IMG/VR virus record: IMGVR_UViG_3300043539_000845
Location: 1-46,692 of that record
DNA: 46,692 bases
DNA from: a virus
Direction: 5' to 3' (one strand)
Part shown: positions 43,041-46,692 of the stretch, one piece after another
Numbering within the stretch: position 1 is the stretch's first letter
How the letters are laid out: each line of letters opens with the position of its first letter
Made by a program: the position numbers and the translations under genes
Notes under the pieces: model-generated
What the model saw: only the letters and a program-made list of their open reading frames with translations
What the model was told of the DNA's origin: nothing
Database searches by the model: none

Positions 43041-43178
43041 ATGGAAGGAAAATCAATCCTACTAAAGTTTACTGTGTTGCGTCTTCTATCTGCTAATATT
43101 ATTATCGATATTACCAGTGTTTACACGGTCATCAAAACTAAAATTGAAACAATCTTAGAATTGGAGATGGGCGGTTAG
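43041..43178 (+). pseudogene. Fragment of a second copy of the Nudix-like gene (3' end)
   Basis: A 45-codon open stretch whose end, TVIKTKIETILELE, matches the SIIRTKIETILQLI of the protein at 40866-41246; upstream codons do not match well. It is separated from that gene by the repeat-protein and adhesin genes, so a duplication or insertion event left this remnant. Confidence 0.5.
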
Positions 43179-43195
43179 CAAAGCTAACCGCCCAT
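43167..43195. terminator. 13-pair hairpin after the tail fibre gene
   Basis: ATGGGCGGTTAGC/GCTAACCGCCCAT with a 3-nt loop (AAA on plus). No T run; placed where the fibre transcript (minus) should end. Confidence 0.65.
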
Positions 43196-43200
43196 ATATA

Positions 43201-46200
43201 TTACTTAATATCTTTGGATAGTACGAGGCCAGTCCAAGTAGTACCACCATCATATGTATAGAATCCAAGTGAATCCCTACCGGATGCAGTTAATGTTGGC
43301 GGTGTCCCAGCAGCCCATTTCATACCTGACCACCAAGTAATTGCAGCTGCACCGCCATTGGTCAAATTCAAAATAAATGAACCAACTGTACCAGTATCGG
43401 GAACGTTACTCACTGTTAATGTTGTCGCGGTTGATATGGTCTTTGTAAAATAGTTACCAGATGATAAGTTGATATCATTTGCAGCCATTGTAACATTAGT
43501 TTCTTTCAATCCAGTTATAGTAGGTGATGTACTAAGAACATTAGAACCAGTCCCCGATGATGTGGTTGTTCCAGTACCACCATTAGCTGTTGGTAATACA
43601 CCGCTCACTTGAGAGGTTAATGATACCGCTAACGTTTGCCATGTAGCAGTACTTGTACCAGTGGCAATTAAAAATTGACCAGTCGTTGGATTAGCCGACG
43701 CGGTGGTTGTAACTGAACCAGTAGTAGTTTTCAACCCGCCAGCATATCCATTGATATTCAAATTATTCACTGGTGTAGTTGAGGTAACAACCAACGGCGC
43801 CGTACCAGTTGCTACATTTGATATTAATTGGGTTCCAGTTACAGTTGATGAAAAAGAACCAGTAGTCCCACTCAATGCCCCCGTTAATGTGGTTGCTGCT
43901 GCATTGAGAGCACCTACTTTCAATGATCCATAGGTTGCCGACGTGAAATCAACTGTTGTTGTTGGTACTGTTGTAATACCCTCGAATAATTTCCAAGTAT
44001 TACTATCACTCGCATCACGAACAAGACCAGTATAATTATTAGTATTGTATAATCCTATTATACCAATATCAATAGAGTTTTCCGTATTACCAGTCGCTAA
44101 CGTTATAATCGAATCAGTTACCGATATATTGTTAGTATTAATGATGTTATTTGTTCCATTTACTGTAAAGTTACCAGAAACAATTAAATTATTATTAACC
44201 GTAGTCGATCCAGTACTACCACCAACCGATAATGTTGTAGCAGCGCCTGCAAAATTCACATTAGTCGCAGTGGTGTTTATTAAACTAAATGTTGTACTTG
44301 GGGTAGTTATAGAAGTACTTATTGCTGGGCTAGTACTCATTACAACATTGCCAGTACCACTAACAGTTGATGCTCCCGTACCACCATTTGCGATTGGCAA
44401 AATACCAGTAACTTGCGTAGTTAAATCCACACCAGTTAATGCTCCACCTAGTGTCAAACTACCCGAATCTGTTACTGTTCCAGTAAGAGTAATACCATTC
44501 ACGTTACCAGTCCCAGTTACATCGGTAACGGTTCCGGTTGCACTACTCCCACCGCTAACAGTTTGCCACGTTGCACTCGTGTTGCCAATCGCAACCAACA
44601 CCTGACCGGCGGTAGGTGCATCAGAACCTGATATCGATATCACTCCGGTTGCTGTTTTTAATCCATACGCATTAACATCAGTTAATGTTGCCCCAGAAAC
44701 CGAGCCGAATGATCCTGACCATGTCCCAGTTGTTATAGTGCCAACTGATGATAAACTTGATAGCGTAGAAACGGTAGAATCAACTAATGTTACAGTACCA
44801 GCAGGTAGGGTTGCATTAGTTGTATCAGTAGAAGTTAACGTTATACTATTAGCACCTGATGTGACTAAAGCAGAACCATCTGCCAGTGTTAATGTCGCAC
44901 TAACCTCTGGTGCAGTAAATGCAACTTTGTTGATAGAAGTAGCAGTAGCTACTCCCAATACCGGTGTTACTAAGGTTGGGGTTGATGATAAAACTACACT
45001 ACCCGTACCAGTACTATTTGTAACTCCAGTACCACCCAGTGTAACTGGTAATGTACCGGTGACCGTACTTGTAGATAAATCAACACTTAATGTACCACCA
45101 AGCGTCAAATTACCAGTGGATGTTACAGTACCTGACAATGATAATCCGTTGACAGTACCAGTACCGCTAACTGAGGTAACACCACTAGGGGCAGGCGTAA
45201 CCCAACTAGCAGTTGTATCATTAGATGCCATTAATACTTGGCCGTTCGTTGGAGCAGTTGCTGAGGATACCGCAACTACACCTGTTGCTGTTTTTAAACC
45301 ATACGCATTAACATTTGTTAAATTTGAACCAGAAACCGACCCAAATGATCCTGACCAAGTACCAGTTGTTATAGTACCAACTGATGCTAAACTTGACAGA
45401 GTAGTAACTGTAGAATCAACCAACGTCACAGTACCAGCTGGGAGTGTGGCGTTTGTAGTTCCAGTAGATGTTAATGTAATACTATTAGAACCTGAAGTGG
45501 CTAAGGTAGAGCCATCTGCAAGCGTTAATGTTGCCGAATTTGTCGGTGCAGTAAATGCAACTTTATTAATCGATGTTGCTGTTGCGACCCCCAATACTGG
45601 AGTTTTTAATGTTGGTGTGTCATCAACTACAAATGTACTACCAGTACCAGTTTGACTCGCAATAGACGTTGCGTTACCAATTGAAGTGATAACACCTGTC
45701 AAATTAGCATTTGTTTCTACTTTAGCTGCTTTTAAATTTGCAACAGTCGTGGTTGATGTTACTACAAATGGTGCTGTACCATCAGCGATAGTTGAAGTTA
45801 ACTGTGTTGCAGAAACCCCACTACTAAAAGTTCCAGTAGTTGCATTTAACCCACCAATTTTTAAATTATCATAGACCGCACCTGTTAAATCTATGACGTT
45901 ATCAACCGGCTCTGATACAACACCACTAAAAAGTTTCCATTCACTATCAGAGGCATCACGAATTAACCCGGTGTGAGTATGAACTCCATTGTTATATGCT
46001 GCAACGATACCAATATCTAATATATCAGCTGGGTTGTTATCTGCCAGGTATATTAACGGATCTTCAACGTTTATAACAGTGGCACTCAGTTGTGTAGCAC
46101 CAGCACCAAACGTGATATTTCCAGCAACCTGTAAATCATGATTAATTGTGGTTATACCAGGTAATCCACTACCAATACCAATCGCAGTTGCTGCTCTTGC

Positions 46201-46692
46201 AAAATGAACAGTTGTAGCATTGGTATCTATCAAAGCAAAGGTAGTACTATCGGTGGTGATTGAAGTTGTGACATTAGGGGTTATTACAGTGGGCGTATCA
46301 GCAAACACCAACGATCCAGTACCAGTTTCGTCTGATATAACACCCGCTAATTCAGTTGAAGTAGTAGAAGCCAAATCAGATAATTTGTTCGCCTTGTAAA
46401 CTACATCACCACCTGCAGCAAAATTCACAGAAGAAGAATCAGTACCAGTGAAGGTTAATGTATTATTTGCGGTTAACGTTTTTCCATCAGCTATTGTAAG
46501 TGTTGATCCATTTAATGGTACAGTAAATGTAACTTTATTAATACTAGTAGCTGTTGCAACTCCCAATGCTGGTGTTACTAATGTTGGAGTGTTAGCAAAC
46601 ACCAACGATCCAGTACCAGTTTCGTCTGATATAACACCCGCTAATTCAGTTGAAGTAGTAGAAGCCAAATCAGATAATTTGTTCGCCTTGTA
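43201..46692 (-). CDS. Large repetitive tail fibre protein, 5' end outside window
   Basis: At least 1163 aa. The frame is open to the window edge, and the upstream residues (YKANKLSDLAS) match an internal repeat, so the first ATG inside the window is not the true start. Repeat types: GTGS(L/V)VF/LSSTPTLVTPxLGVATATSINKVxFT, LPAGTVTLVDSTVxTLSSLxSVGTITTGTWSGSFGSVSG, APTxGQVLxAxxxTxATW. The C-terminus (ITWWSGMKWAAGTPPTLTASGRDSLGFYTYDGGTTWTG) is a typical fibre tip. Repeats suit a long trimeric fibre. Confidence 0.88.
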   Translation of the reverse strand, partial: YKANKLSDLASTTSTELAGVISDETGTGSLVFANTPTLVTPALGVATATSINKVTFTVPLNGSTLTIADGKTLTANNTLTFTGTDSSSVNFAAGGDVVYKANKLSDLASTTSTELAGVISDETGTGSLVFADTPTVITPNVTTSITTDSTTFALIDTNATTVHFARAATAIGIGSGLPGITTINHDLQVAGNITFGAGATQLSATVINVEDPLIYLADNNPADILDIGIVAAYNNGVHTHTGLIRDASDSEWKLFSGVVSEPVDNVIDLTGAVYDNLKIGGLNATTGTFSSGVSATQLTSTIADGTAPFVVTSTTTVANLKAAKVETNANLTGVITSIGNATSIASQTGTGSTFVVDDTPTLKTPVLGVATATSINKVAFTAPTNSATLTLADGSTLATSGSNSITLTSTGTTNATLPAGTVTLVDSTVTTLSSLASVGTITTGTWSGSFGSVSGSNLTNVNAYGLKTATGVVAVSSATAPTNGQVLMASNDTTASWVTPAPSGVTSVSGTGTVNGLSLSGTVTSTGNLTLGGTLSVDLSTSTVTGTLPVTLGGTGVTNSTGTGSVVLSSTPTLVTPVLGVATATSINKVAFTAPEVSATLTLADGSALVTSGANSITLTSTDTTNATLPAGTVTLVDSTVSTLSSLSSVGTITTGTWSGSFGSVSGATLTDVNAYGLKTATGVISISGSDAPTAGQVLVAIGNTSATWQTVSGGSSATGTVTDVTGTGNVNGITLTGTVTDSGSLTLGGALTGVDLTTQVTGILPIANGGTGASTVSGTGNVVMSTSPAISTSITTPSTTFSLINTTATNVNFAGAATTLSVGGSTGSTTVNNNLIVSGNFTVNGTNNIINTNNISVTDSIITLATGNTENSIDIGIIGLYNTNNYTGLVRDASDSNTWKLFEGITTVPTTTVDFTSATYGSLKVGALNAAATTLTGALSGTTGSFSSTVTGTQLISNVATGTAPLVVTSTTPVNNLNINGYAGGLKTTTGSVTTTASANPTTGQFLIATGTSTATWQTLAVSLTSQVSGVLPTANGGTGTTTSSGTGSNVLSTSPTITGLKETNVTMAANDINLSSGNYFTKTISTATTLTVSNVPDTGTVGSFILNLTNGGAAAITWWSGMKWAAGTPPTLTASGRDSLGFYTYDGGTTWTGLVLSKDIK
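46300..46398 (-). repeat. 99-nt perfect direct repeat, copy 1 (in tail fibre gene)
   Basis: Identical over 99 nt to 46594-46692, in frame, period 294 nt (98 codons). The match may extend beyond the window edge. Confidence 0.9.
46594..46692 (-). repeat. 99-nt perfect direct repeat, copy 2 (in tail fibre gene)
   Basis: Second copy, truncated by the window end. Encodes YKANKLSDLASTTS and the following ELAGVISDETGTG segment. Confidence 0.9.

Noticed and set aside
44045-45655. Long plus-strand reading frames (186 and 305 codons) opposite the tail fibre gene
   Set aside because: They mirror the repetitive Val/Thr/Pro composition of the fibre gene on the other strand, have no ribosome sites, and repeat with its period.

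Overview
This window is part of the genome of an AT-rich, T4-like tailed phage (contractile-tail myovirus), probably of the broad marine/environmental T4-like group. Evidence is a recognisable T4 core set: a UvsW-like helicase, UvsY, UvsX and gp32 for recombination and replication; terminase gp16 and gp17; head completion gp4; neck gp13 and gp14; tail completion gp15; sheath gp18; tube gp19; and a gp1-like dNMP kinase. The versions resemble those of marine T4-like phages more than T4 itself. No host-specific metabolic gene is visible, so the host cannot be named.

Layout. 1-1453: 5' part of a UvsW-like helicase that carries an intein. 1440-11680: a surface-sugar island of glycosyltransferases, a methyltransferase, a nucleotidyltransferase-cupin fusion and a kinase-like protein. 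One block (11680 to 6905, minus strand) is a chain of overlapping, probably translationally coupled genes. 11783-16436: recombination block uvsY, a small acidic protein, a Vsr-like homing endonuclease, uvsX (with a mini-intein) and gene 32, driven by two tandem sigma70-type promoters. 16554-20109: an unusual tRNA, a zinc-finger endonuclease and three genes of unknown function. 20110-21660: a TnpB (IS200/IS605 OrfB) element without a transposase. 21736-26997: the large terminase gene, broken in two. Its halves are 2.2 kb apart and each ends or begins in half of a split intein. Between them lie two DUF1566-like genes on the other strand, two consensus promoters, a candidate large structured RNA and several repeat families. 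27145-37256: head, packaging and tail genes on the minus strand. 37346-42007: an HNH endonuclease, then gp14, gp15, a degenerate Nudix-like gene and a repeat protein on the plus strand. 42078-46692: a glycine-rich adhesin-like protein and a large repetitive tail fibre that runs off the window.

The most striking feature is the load of parasitic and splicing elements in essential ATPases. There are four inteins in three genes. Three interrupt the P-loop (UvsW-like, UvsX, terminase Walker A); the fourth, split, interrupts terminase Walker B. Two of the P-loop inteins carry the Trp-Cys-Thr signature of class 3 inteins. Terminase must therefore undergo one cis- and one trans-splicing reaction before it can power packaging.

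Two dispersed non-coding families are not explained by any gene: the 12-mer CTAAAAGATAAT, at many gene ends and intergenic sites, and a family of small hairpins with constant flanks (GCGA and GAGCC) and a stem whose sequence changes while its pairing is kept. They tend to lie close together.
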